This document shows positions 7,231-13,952 of a DNA stretch of 13,954 nt, piece after piece. The DNA is taken from positions 1 to 13,954 of the forward strand of contig JAJZZT010000127.1 in NCBI GenBank assembly GCA_021797415.1. Reading direction: 5' to 3'. This DNA comes from Bacillota bacterium (GTDB lineage Bacteria > Bacillota > Bacilli > Alicyclobacillales > SLC66). The position numbers and the translations under genes were made by a program. Below the pieces are notes generated by a model. The model was given only the letters and a program-made list of their open reading frames with translations. It had not been told where the DNA came from and did not search any database. The stretch's first letter is position 1; every line of letters starts with the position of its first letter.

Positions 7231-7687
7231 CCGCGATCACCTCCAGAACCGGTTGGAAATAAGCGGCAAAGGGAGGCGCGAGCAATACCAGGGGCAGCCC
7301 CATGAGAATCGCTTGGGCCTGCTGCTCCTCCCATGGAATCGCCGTGAGAATGCCCTCTCCAAATAGTCTCTTTTGTTTGGAACCGTTCACCACCAGATGC
7401 GCATTGACCCCTGTGTTTTCGATGCGCTCGCGCGCCAACTCTGCTTCTTTGGGATCCGGAGGCACCGTATAAATCCACAGGTCCACGAGAATGACCGGAT
7501 CGCGATTGTCGACCATCACGATCCCGGGATTCTTACCAATCCAACGTTCAAAGACCGGCACCGCGCCGGCCGTGTTCCAGCTTCGGTACGGGGTATGGTG
7601 ATCGGCGTAAATCGGCGCCTTTAGAAGAGCGGCGAGGTTCCACGCGATAAAATGCCGGCCAAATCCCTCAACGCCGACGGCGAGCAT
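7208..7687 (-). CDS. Short ParA-fold protein with degenerate P-loop (probable pseudo-ATPase)
   Basis: This 159-residue protein begins directly with MLAVGVEGFGRHFIAWNLA, occupying the place of the MinD/ParA first strand, P-loop and helix, but with EGFGRHF in place of KGGxGKT/S. Both lysines are gone. Later segments keep the ParA outline: GIVMVDNRDPVILVDLW, HLVVNG (cf. lVlNr) and GILTAIPWEEQQAQAILMG (cf. the IPxDxxxxxAxxxG segment). It is about 100 residues shorter than normal ParA proteins. The ATG start at 7687 overlaps the upstream gene by 20 bases. I infer a non-catalytic partner or dimerisation module for the CpaE-like ATPases. The FxxWNL motif is shared with the protein at 10235-11176. 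Confidence 0.65.
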   Translation of the reverse strand: MLAVGVEGFGRHFIAWNLAALLKAPIYADHHTPYRSWNTAGAVPVFERWIGKNPGIVMVDNRDPVILVDLWIYTVPPDPKEAELARERIENTGVNAHLVVNGSKQKRLFGEGILTAIPWEEQQAQAILMGLPLVLLAPPFAAYFQPVLEVIAGVSDPRR

Positions 7688-8120
7688 CGGGCACCGCCCT
7701 TTCTGCGAGTCGCTTTTCGGCCTTGCGCGCCGCTCGCTTTTGACGGTGATATTCCTCGGTGGTGATCCAGCCGCCGAACTTCTTCACATACCGTATCCGG
7801 ATCAAGGTGAGTTCCGGATACCGCCATTCAAAGAGCTTGCGTTTAAGCTGGGAGGTCGGTGTCTCCATTCCCTTGACATCCACGACTTGTACGGTCCCGT
7901 CCGGCAAGATGACTTCGAAATCGGCTGTGTACGTGATCGCCTGATAGGGCCGCCCGTTTTTGACAAATCCATCGATCAGGACGTATTTGGGCTGACGACA
8001 AAACGAACGAATTTCCCCGCGCTGTTGTTTGGAGCAAAGAAATTGGTGGTAATCCCGCTCCACCGTGCTGTCGAACACCTCATCCCCGAACGTCGTCCGT
8101 CTGGCATGATATTTATTCAC
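7668..8120 (-). CDS. DUF1064-type PD-(D/E)XK nuclease-like protein
   Basis: This 150-residue protein matches the outline of DUF1064, a phage- and element-borne family related to restriction-type nucleases: N-terminal KYHARRTTFGDEVFDSTVERDY, QPKYVLIDGFVKNG, then ITYTADFEVILPDG, VQVVDVKG and LKRKLFEWRYPE. Candidate active-site residues are E21, D67 and D81-x-K83, a PD-(D/E)XK arrangement. The tail is strongly basic (RQKRAARKAEKRLAER), fitting nucleic-acid binding. The start is GTG at 8120 with GGGAGG eight bases ahead and a four-base GTGA overlap with the upstream stop; longer upstream readings overlap the actin-like gene and lack protein-like composition. In phages the family sits near recombination and replication genes. 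Its presence within a pilus operon is odd and hints at DNA handling. Confidence 0.8.
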   Translation of the reverse strand: MNKYHARRTTFGDEVFDSTVERDYHQFLCSKQQRGEIRSFCRQPKYVLIDGFVKNGRPYQAITYTADFEVILPDGTVQVVDVKGMETPTSQLKRKLFEWRYPELTLIRIRYVKKFGGWITTEEYHRQKRAARKAEKRLAERAVPDARRRR

Positions 8121-9097
8121 CCGCGCGACCTCCCAAACAGGGAAAACCCCGCGGCGTTGGCCATCTGCGCATCGGGCACCGTAAAGACGGAAACGGCCTT
8201 CTCCTTTAACGCCTCTTTCGGCACCTCCGCCCCGCCGCCGGCGAGAAACACCACCGACACCCGGTTCCATACCTCTCCACCCAAAAGCTGCACAGCGTAC
8301 TGCGCGATTCGTTTGCCAAACCGATCCACGATGGCGTCGCGCTGCGCCCGAAAATCCACCGTGCGCCCGCTGTACCAAGTCTCACCCTTCCCCAAGAGCG
8401 ACTCCCAAAACGGCGCTTCTTCCAGACGCGGCGCCGACCCGGCCAACTGTCCAAACGCTTCCTGCGCGGTCCTGAACACATCAATCATGCCAATATCCGT
8501 CGCACCTGACAGCTTGGAAACCCACGTGAACTCCGGCTGCGTCTCGAAGGTCACAACCCCTGTTGTCCGCGTGCCCACGTCCACCAGAAGCAAATAACCG
8601 CCTTGTTCCATCCACCGGGGATTGCGCAGCGCCATCGTCTCCGGTTCCAAGAGCCCGGCCATCATGGCGCCCATCGCCTGCGGGACCACCTGGACGCTTT
8701 CGGTGTCCACAATGCGCGTTTTTTTGCCGAGGGTCACCGTCCCACGCATCTTGGCCAGTTGCTCGGAGAACCGTTCCCGCGTTTCGTATTGGCTAAGTGG
8801 CAATCCCGTTACAACACTGGCCGGTTCGTCGCCCAAAAGCGCGAGCGCGGTCAGCCACAAGACACGCAACTCTTCTTCCTTTGCCAGCGCATTAGACAGG
8901 TTGATCAAACTCTTTCCTTCCCGCCGCGCCAGATCCCCGACAAAGTAGGTGACCCCATCAATAGTGACCTCGTAATCGGCCGCACGAAACGTTCCCCCCT
9001 GAGCACGCCCGACCTCGACCAGCGCCGGGAATTTGACCGTCCGTTCGCCGTTTGTGGCTTTGACAAATCCGTAGCCCAAATCAATGCCCACATTCAA
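8117..9097 (-). CDS. ParM/Alp-like actin-family ATPase
   Basis: This 326-residue protein has the actin-fold motifs: phosphate-1 VGIDLGYGFVKAT (3-15), the connecting segment VVPQAMGAMMAGLL (137-150), phosphate-2 LLLVDVGTRTTGVV (169-182) and the adenosine motif VVFLAGGGAEVP (282-293). It ends with PDAQMANAAGF, matching the ANxxGF tail of ParM and Alp proteins. Relatives form dynamic filaments that segregate plasmids, but no ParR-like adaptor gene is adjacent; instead it is co-transcribed with pilus genes. The start is TTG at 9097 with GAGGGG nine bases before; GTG two codons later is less well spaced. A terminator-like hairpin in the short gap upstream (9136-9159) may lower its expression relative to the preceding genes. 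Confidence 0.82.
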   Translation of the reverse strand: MNVGIDLGYGFVKATNGERTVKFPALVEVGRAQGGTFRAADYEVTIDGVTYFVGDLARREGKSLINLSNALAKEEELRVLWLTALALLGDEPASVVTGLPLSQYETRERFSEQLAKMRGTVTLGKKTRIVDTESVQVVPQAMGAMMAGLLEPETMALRNPRWMEQGGYLLLVDVGTRTTGVVTFETQPEFTWVSKLSGATDIGMIDVFRTAQEAFGQLAGSAPRLEEAPFWESLLGKGETWYSGRTVDFRAQRDAIVDRFGKRIAQYAVQLLGGEVWNRVSVVFLAGGGAEVPKEALKEKAVSVFTVPDAQMANAAGFSLFGRSRG

Positions 9098-9135
9098 TGC
9101 CCAACACCCCTCTCAATTACAGGAGATGGGGGGAC

Positions 9136-9159
9136 AAAAAAGGGCGGCTTATCGCCGCC
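9136..9159 (-). terminator. Intra-operon terminator overlapping a stop codon
   Basis: On the minus strand GGCGGC (9159-9154), loop GATAA, GCCGCC (9148-9143), then C and six T residues (9141-9136). The TAA stop of the upstream ATPase gene lies in the loop. It sits between two co-directional genes 51 bases apart, so it is probably a leaky terminator or 3'-end stabiliser. Confidence 0.8.
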
Positions 9160-10222
9160 ACTTCCGCCTTGCCGTTTGCTTCGCAGGAAATCCGTACTGT
9201 TCTTTCCACCAGTTGCCGCAGGCTCGAATGATCTTTTTTGCTTTGACGCCGCCTTTTTTCTTGTACGACCGATCGAACGGTACCGACAGCGCGACGGAAA
9301 ATGGCGAGAGGATGTGTTCATACGTTTTCCAGTCAAATCGCCCGTCGGGGTGGTTGATCAGCACGGAAATCTGCGTGGACGGCCGTTGTGTGTACACCAG
9401 CTTACTGATCGTCAGTTGCGTATTTTCCTCCTGCCCGGCTTTGGGCGCCACGACGACGGCGATCTGTGCAACGAGCGGCAGCAGTTGAATCTGCATGGGG
9501 TTCCACCCCTGAACGGTATCGATCAGCACCATGTCCGCGTACTTTGCGGCGTGATTCGCCAGGTACGCCACATCGTCTCCCATATTGCCAACGACTGCCC
9601 CGTTCATCACTTTGGGACCCGGCACGACGAACAGTCCCGGCAACTCGTCGGGAGTGAACACAAGACCATCTTGGATCGCCTCTTCAAACGAGTTGCCGCG
9701 CCATCCCCGATAATCGGTATATTCGGTTTGGAGCCCGAATTTCGCCGCCGCATCTCCCTTGTCGTCATCCGCGTCGATGTAGACCACGCGCTTGCCCTGC
9801 GCGGCGCCAAACGCCGCCATGTGCGTGGATAACGTGGTGCGCCCGCTTCCCCCTTTGGGAGACACGAACAGGATCACCTTCCCGCGCCGGCCGCCGGTCA
9901 CCTCGATTTGCGGCATGGAGACCGGAGAAAAGCCCATGCCCGCGGCCATAAACTTTGGAGGTTCCTCCTTGGGCTTTTGCACGCTGTCCCACCAGCGCAT
10001 TGCATCGGATACGGCAAACGGTTCCTCAATCACCAGGACGGGCACCCCGGACATTCGTTCGCGAACCTGGTCCGCCAGGCGCGCGTCGGCAAAGATCCCC
10101 TCCAGACCCTGCAGCCGTTGCAGTTCGGACAGGCTGTAGACCTGTTGTACATCAAAAATGCCTTCCGTCCGCGACGCGATTCGCTCCCCGTAATGACGAT
10201 CGCTATGGACCAAAGCGAACAT
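9149..10222 (-). CDS. CpaE/TadZ-like ParA-family protein with Arg-substituted P-loop
   Basis: This 357-residue protein has an N-terminal receiver-like part (MFALVHSDRHYGERIAS, 1-80), a linker, then a ParA/MinD domain: FVSPKGGSGRTTLSTHMAA (119-137), VVYIDADDDKGDAAAKFG (146-163), MVLIDTVQGWNP and hydrophobic IAVVVAPKAGQEEN. The signature lysine K123 is kept, but the P-loop lysine is replaced by R128 (GSGRTT). CpaE/TadZ proteins place the Tad machine in the cell; several are known to be weak or inactive ATPases. The C-terminus is basic (KKKGGVKAKKII; RRKWRR), suggesting contact with nucleic acid or membrane. The start is ATG at 10222 with AAGGGGAG ahead, 12 bases after the preceding stop. Confidence 0.83.
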   Translation of the reverse strand: MFALVHSDRHYGERIASRTEGIFDVQQVYSLSELQRLQGLEGIFADARLADQVRERMSGVPVLVIEEPFAVSDAMRWWDSVQKPKEEPPKFMAAGMGFSPVSMPQIEVTGGRRGKVILFVSPKGGSGRTTLSTHMAAFGAAQGKRVVYIDADDDKGDAAAKFGLQTEYTDYRGWRGNSFEEAIQDGLVFTPDELPGLFVVPGPKVMNGAVVGNMGDDVAYLANHAAKYADMVLIDTVQGWNPMQIQLLPLVAQIAVVVAPKAGQEENTQLTISKLVYTQRPSTQISVLINHPDGRFDWKTYEHILSPFSVALSVPFDRSYKKKGGVKAKKIIRACGNWWKEQYGFPAKQTARRKWRR

Positions 10223-10234
10223 GGCGCACTCCCC

Positions 10235-11176
10235 TTAGGCATCAAAATCAAAGCCTTTTTCCGCGTTGGAGAAATCAAAGCCCGTTTCGGACTCGGGGTC
10301 ACCCCCGGCGGTTTGCGTCGGCACGATGGGGTGCTCCACGGACTTATCCACAGACTTATCCACAAGGTGATCCACAGACGCGTCCGCCTGCTCCTTGTGG
10401 AAATCCGATACGACCGGCAAGCCCCGCACTCGCTGGTACCAAGCCCATACCCACGCATCCAACGCGGGGACGATTTGACAGACCGCCTTGCCGGTTTGCA
10501 TCGCCTGCAGGGTTTCGGGGTAGACGGGAATCCCCTGCGGATGGCGGTTTAACACGAACTCCGATCCGTCCGGAACCACTTTTGCGGGATCGCCATCGGT
10601 CACCACAATCCCATGCCCCTCAATGGCCTCCTCGCGAGATCCCGAGGCGTCAATGATCTGCACTTTGGCTCTTGATGTCTCCGAATCGCCGAGGTGCACC
10701 CGCGCATCCGCGCGGTGCAGCCAAATGGGAAGCGGATTGTCCGGCGCCACGCCGTTCCATTCGACCGATACGCCATGCGCGGTTAAGGTCTCCAGCAAGT
10801 TCCAGGAAAACCACGTACCGCCGGCCTGCCGGGCGGAACGAATCACGATCCGATACGCGCCGGCTTGTTCCTTGGGAACCTCGCTGTACGGTTCCTGCCC
10901 CAGCGGATCCCCCGCCCAAAGGAAGCTGTGCCAATGGGCCAAGGTGGATCGTTCGTACAACTTGAAAATGGAGTGCCCTGCACCGCACGCGCGGGAAAAC
11001 CGCCCGTACTCTTTGACTTCGCGGGCGACAAAGAGCACGGTTCCGCCGCGATCGCTAAATTCCCTGGCCTCCTGCAAGTCCCGGGTCACAAGGACACGAG
11101 ACGGACCAAACGCAATGCCTTTCGTGTTTTCTCTCACCCACGCGGCAAACGCCTCTTCTTCGCTTAACTGGAGCAC
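10235..11176 (-). CDS. ParA-fold protein with lost P-loop and C-terminal repeat tail
   Basis: This 313-residue protein starts at GTG 11176 (MLQLSEEEAFAAWV), chosen because GGGAGAGGGGG lies just ahead. An in-frame ATG at 11215 has no ribosome binding site and would place a terminator-like hairpin in the coding region. The N-terminal part is receiver-like (SRVLVTRDLQEAREFS; GTVLFVAREVKEYG). The middle, YRIVIRSARQAGGTWFSWNL, takes the place of a ParA P-loop but lacks GK[ST]. Later VQIIDASGS, FVLNRHPQGIPV and AMQTGKAV recall the ParA core. The tail has a fourfold VDxS-type repeat (VDHLVDKSVDKSVEHP) and a doubled GFDF ending. It is probably a non-catalytic CpaE/TadZ relative and scaffold, sharing the FxxWNL motif with the 7208-7687 protein. 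Function is unknown. Confidence 0.65.
   Translation of the reverse strand: MLQLSEEEAFAAWVRENTKGIAFGPSRVLVTRDLQEAREFSDRGGTVLFVAREVKEYGRFSRACGAGHSIFKLYERSTLAHWHSFLWAGDPLGQEPYSEVPKEQAGAYRIVIRSARQAGGTWFSWNLLETLTAHGVSVEWNGVAPDNPLPIWLHRADARVHLGDSETSRAKVQIIDASGSREEAIEGHGIVVTDGDPAKVVPDGSEFVLNRHPQGIPVYPETLQAMQTGKAVCQIVPALDAWVWAWYQRVRGLPVVSDFHKEQADASVDHLVDKSVDKSVEHPIVPTQTAGGDPESETGFDFSNAEKGFDFDA
10332..10379 (+). repeat. Four 12-bp tandem units carrying DnaA-box-like sequences, inside a coding region
   Basis: TTATCCACA occurs at 10344-10352 and 10356-10364. TGATCCACA at 10368-10376 has one mismatch and TGCTCCACG at 10332-10340 is a weaker copy. All sit at exact 12-base spacing. The two perfect copies match the DnaA-box consensus TTATNCACA. 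On the minus strand they encode the VDxS peptide repeat of the 10235-11176 protein. Confidence 0.7.
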
Positions 11177-11206
11177 AAAAATCCCCCTCTCCCGAAAAAG
11201 GGGATT
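11177..11206 (-). terminator. Leader hairpin with U-tract that covers a ribosome binding site
   Basis: On the minus strand AATCCCC (11206-11200) pairs with GGGGATT (11186-11180), with a 13-base loop, running into five T residues (11181-11177) immediately before the GTG at 11176. The 3' arm is part of the GGGAGAGGGGG ribosome binding site. It may act as a partial terminator after the repeat-protein gene, as a translation lock, or both. Confidence 0.55.
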
Positions 11207-11242
11207 GGGGGACATTCGGCTGTCGATCGACTGGGCGATTTC

Positions 11243-11350
11243 TTAGTAAATTTCAAATAGATCGATCGCCGTAGTGGTGCCGTTGCTGACGGCTTGCACA
11301 TACCGGAAGGTCTGTGTGCCAGTCGCGTGAATATCTATTGAAAGGCTAGG
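11243..11350 (-). pseudogene. Out-of-frame C-terminal extension of the repeat protein
   Basis: Just past the TAG of the large repeat protein, a different minus-strand frame encodes a protein-like tail of about 33 residues, beginning SLSIDIHATGTQTFRY and ending TTTAIDLFEIY before TAA at 11245-11243. It has normal codon use and beta-strand character, with no start of its own. Joining it to NNVTATL of the repeat protein needs a net -1 (or +2) shift near 11340-11352. It may be a frameshift mutation, a sequencing error, recoding, or an alternative C-terminus left by recombination. Confidence 0.5.
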
Positions 11351-13896
11351 GTCGCGGTGACATTGTTCCAGGTCGCAAACCAACTGGTCACCGTGTCTCC
11401 GGTGGCCTGCGTGGTTCCCCATCCAAACGCGGCGCCAAATGTTCCGGATGGTGCCGTAAACGAAAACGGCACATTGGGATCATCCCCAAAATTCACGGGG
11501 ATCCAATCTGTTGCCAGCACTTGACCGGAACCGTTGGTGAACTGCACATACGGCGCGGCGCCATTTTGCGTTCCGCTCATGTTTGTGCTCACAGTCCCGC
11601 TTACCCCCGTGATCGTATAACTGCCATTAGGAGGGTTGTATCCGTTCTCGCCCCCTACATTGGCCGGCAGGGAAACGGGGGTGTTGGGCGTGTCCTGAGC
11701 AAAGCTCCCTCCTGCATACGTCACGGATTGGATCAGCGACGTACTGCTGACAAACATCGCGTTGGTCCCCGTGATCGGCACGGTATTGGTGACTGTCACC
11801 GCAGTCGAAGCCTGCGCCGTGATGCTCGATGCGGTGATCGTGTCGGTCCCCGTCGTGGACGGCGCCGTGTACGTGACGGAAAACTGGCCGCTGCTATTGG
11901 TCGTCAATGTGGTTGCACTCAAGGTGCCGCCAGACGCTGTGAGATTCACCAGGGCGTTGTCCAGCGCTTGACCTTGCCACGTGACCGATCCGGTAATCAA
12001 GGTCTCTTCCCCCGAAAGTAGATTCCCGGGGTTGTTAATCGACACCGTCGGCATCGGCGCGCTTTTCGGATAGGTCGAGTTATACGAGGCCGTCTGGCCG
12101 GTTTGCGTGTTCTCTGCATAGACCGTGATCGCATCGCCGGGCGTCAGCCAGGAACGCCAGCCGGTATCTTGCCCGTAGGCATTAAATGCCGAAAGGCCGA
12201 TGGACGTGTCGTCCCAACTCGCGGTTACGGTGTCCGCTCCCGCACTCGCCGGATTCATCGCACTCCCGGTTTTCCCGGTATTGTCCCACCAGGTATTTTG
12301 CGTCGCGTCGTACAGTTCCACATTCCCCGCCGACGATCCAAAGCCGGACCCGGATACGACAAGTGACGGCGCCCACGTGCTGGTATTCCAAGTGACGCCG
12401 GTGATCTTGGGCGGCGCGATCACTGTCAACGCCTGCGTAACGCTTTGCCCTGCCACCGTGGCAGTAATCGTATCCGTTTCGGCTGCGTTTGGCGCGGAAT
12501 AATTGCCGGAGAAATCGCCGTTTGCATTCGTCGTCACCGTCGCGGAAGACAATGACCCGCCGTTTACAGATAGCTGAACCTGTTGATTCGCCAATGGCTG
12601 TCCGTCGAAGGACACGGAACCTCCAACCGTTGTGCTTTGCCCGATCTGCACGGAAGCGATGCTACGTAAACTCACAATGGGCATCGGTGCACTCTTCGGA
12701 TACGCGGTATCGAACGTGAGGGTTTGCCCCGAGACATTCTCCACATCCATGGTGATGGCATCCCCCGGCGATAGCCAGTTTCTCCAGCCTTGGATCTGGT
12801 GATAGGTCGCCAGGTCGGATACGATAATCGCCTGATTGGACCATTGGGCCGTCAATTTCACACTGCCGGCTCCCGAAGGCGAGATGGCTGTGCCGGTGTT
12901 GTCCCACCAGGATGGACTCCCATTGGCGTCGTACAGTTCCACGTTCCCCGCGGCGTTCCCAAACCCGCTTCCGACAAGAGTAGCCTGCGGCGACCACGTC
13001 GAGGTATTCCACGCGACCCCGGTGATGCTCGGTGGCATCGCTTGGGTTGACGCGCTGATCGACTGCCCCGCCGTACTCGCCGTGATCGTCTCCTTTCCCG
13101 CGGTGCCCGGCGCCGTATACGCAGCCGACCAGTTCCCGCTTGCATCCGTAAACGTCATGAATACACCGGGATGATCGGTCACGGTTTGGCCGGAAGACGA
13201 CGAGAACGTGCCCGACGATGCGCTTAAGCATACCGCCTGATTTGCCAGTGGCGTCCCGTTAAAAGCAACTTGCCCGGACAGGTTTATGGTCCCGTCGGTG
13301 GTCGTTGCTGGCAAGGGAGTGGGATTCATCGTGATGGTCGGCATCGGCGCATTTTTCGGATACGTTGTCGTGAACGAGGCCGTTTGCCCCGTCTGGCTAT
13401 TCGTGACCTGAAGCTGCACCGAATCGCCGGGGCGAAATGAAAAGCTCCCCTGCCCGTCACCCCAGTGTGCCGGATCGCCGGAACCGTACGAAACGGCGCC
13501 TCCCGAGAAACCGGATGCGCGAATTTCCAGATTGTTGGCCGTTACAATCGAAGGCAAAACGCCGCCCAATCCCCAACCGGTCGTCGTATCCGCCAGCTCT
13601 GTCAGACTCGGCGACGATCCGAAGTTGGTCCCGCGAATCGTCAGCCCGGGTCCCCACGTCTCGGCGTCCCACGTCACCCCGGTGATCGTCGGAGGCAGCG
13701 CGGACACGGCAGGAACCCCGTTGTTGACACTGACACCGACCGCACCGGGAGAGGTGCCGATCAGTTGTTGCGCGCCATCCAGGATGCCTTGTTGCGCCAT
13801 GTCAACACCGGAATGGGTAAAACCATAAGCAAACACCAAAAAAAGCGTGCCGATCACCAGCGTCATGATGATCATCAGCAGGGTGCGCAGGTTCAC
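11335..13896 (-). CDS. Large membrane-anchored surface protein with IPT/TIG and Ig-like repeats
   Basis: This 853-residue protein has an N-terminal membrane segment (LLMIIMTLVIGTLFLVFAY, 6-24), followed by a short stretch resembling a pilin stalk. Three repeat units then start near residues 68, 288 and 495. Each has an IPT/TIG-like domain (PPxITGVxWNxxTW, GSGFGxxAGNVELYD, PGDAI, QTGQT) joined by TYPKxAPMP to a bacterial Ig-like (Big_1/invasin-like) domain (GxxLxNQxVxLSxxGG, then YxAPxxxxTDTITA). A distinct C-terminal domain begins near 707. There is no LPxTG sorting signal. Start GTG 13896 has a perfect AAAGGAGG nine bases before. It leads the visible pilus operon, so I infer a pilus-tip or surface adhesin; processing as a pilin is possible but no clear prepilin cleavage motif is seen. 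The C-terminus may be frameshifted (see 11243-11350). Confidence 0.8.
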   Translation of the reverse strand: MNLRTLLMIIMTLVIGTLFLVFAYGFTHSGVDMAQQGILDGAQQLIGTSPGAVGVSVNNGVPAVSALPPTITGVTWDAETWGPGLTIRGTNFGSSPSLTELADTTTGWGLGGVLPSIVTANNLEIRASGFSGGAVSYGSGDPAHWGDGQGSFSFRPGDSVQLQVTNSQTGQTASFTTTYPKNAPMPTITMNPTPLPATTTDGTINLSGQVAFNGTPLANQAVCLSASSGTFSSSSGQTVTDHPGVFMTFTDASGNWSAAYTAPGTAGKETITASTAGQSISASTQAMPPSITGVAWNTSTWSPQATLVGSGFGNAAGNVELYDANGSPSWWDNTGTAISPSGAGSVKLTAQWSNQAIIVSDLATYHQIQGWRNWLSPGDAITMDVENVSGQTLTFDTAYPKSAPMPIVSLRSIASVQIGQSTTVGGSVSFDGQPLANQQVQLSVNGGSLSSATVTTNANGDFSGNYSAPNAAETDTITATVAGQSVTQALTVIAPPKITGVTWNTSTWAPSLVVSGSGFGSSAGNVELYDATQNTWWDNTGKTGSAMNPASAGADTVTASWDDTSIGLSAFNAYGQDTGWRSWLTPGDAITVYAENTQTGQTASYNSTYPKSAPMPTVSINNPGNLLSGEETLITGSVTWQGQALDNALVNLTASGGTLSATTLTTNSSGQFSVTYTAPSTTGTDTITASSITAQASTAVTVTNTVPITGTNAMFVSSTSLIQSVTYAGGSFAQDTPNTPVSLPANVGGENGYNPPNGSYTITGVSGTVSTNMSGTQNGAAPYVQFTNGSGQVLATDWIPVNFGDDPNVPFSFTAPSGTFGAAFGWGTTQATGDTVTSWFATWNNVTATLAFQ

Positions 13897-13926
13897 CGGC
13901 GATCTCCTCCTTTGAGCGAGCGGGAT

Positions 13927-13952
13927 AAAAAAGGAAGCGACGATATCGCTTC
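13927..13952 (-). terminator. Rho-independent terminator or attenuator upstream of the repeat protein
   Basis: On the minus strand GAAGCGA (13952-13946), loop TATCG, TCGCTTC (13940-13934), then C and six T residues (13932-13927). It lies 31 bases before the GTG of the repeat-protein gene and must end or attenuate transcription from a gene beyond the right edge. No promoter is visible in the remaining bases, so read-through may feed the operon. Confidence 0.85.

Noticed and set aside
6265..7305. A 346-codon + strand open frame
   Set aside because: It is antisense to the CpaE-like gene, whose motifs are unmistakable; the + frame is Arg/His/Gln-rich without domain features.
8121..8378. An 86-residue extension of the DUF1064 protein
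   Set aside because: It lies over the actin-like gene, has shadow-like composition (Gly/Arg-rich), and GTG 8120 has an ideal ribosome binding site and a GTGA overlap.
8117..9097. A complete ParMRC plasmid partition cassette
   Set aside because: No ParR-like small DNA-binding gene or parC iteron array adjoins the actin-like gene; the neighbour is a DUF1064 protein.
8603..9832. A long open reading frame of 409 codons on the + strand
   Set aside because: It runs antisense across two well-supported minus-strand genes and the terminator between them, and has no motifs or ribosome binding site. It is a shadow of GC-rich coding DNA.
10332..10379. A CRISPR-like array
   Set aside because: The 12-bp units are contiguous, with no spacers, and encode a peptide repeat.
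11222..11267. The palindromes GTCGATCGAC and GATCGATC as an operator or att site
   Set aside because: Both are short; the second lies within the out-of-frame tail and the first just downstream of it, and no supporting context was found.
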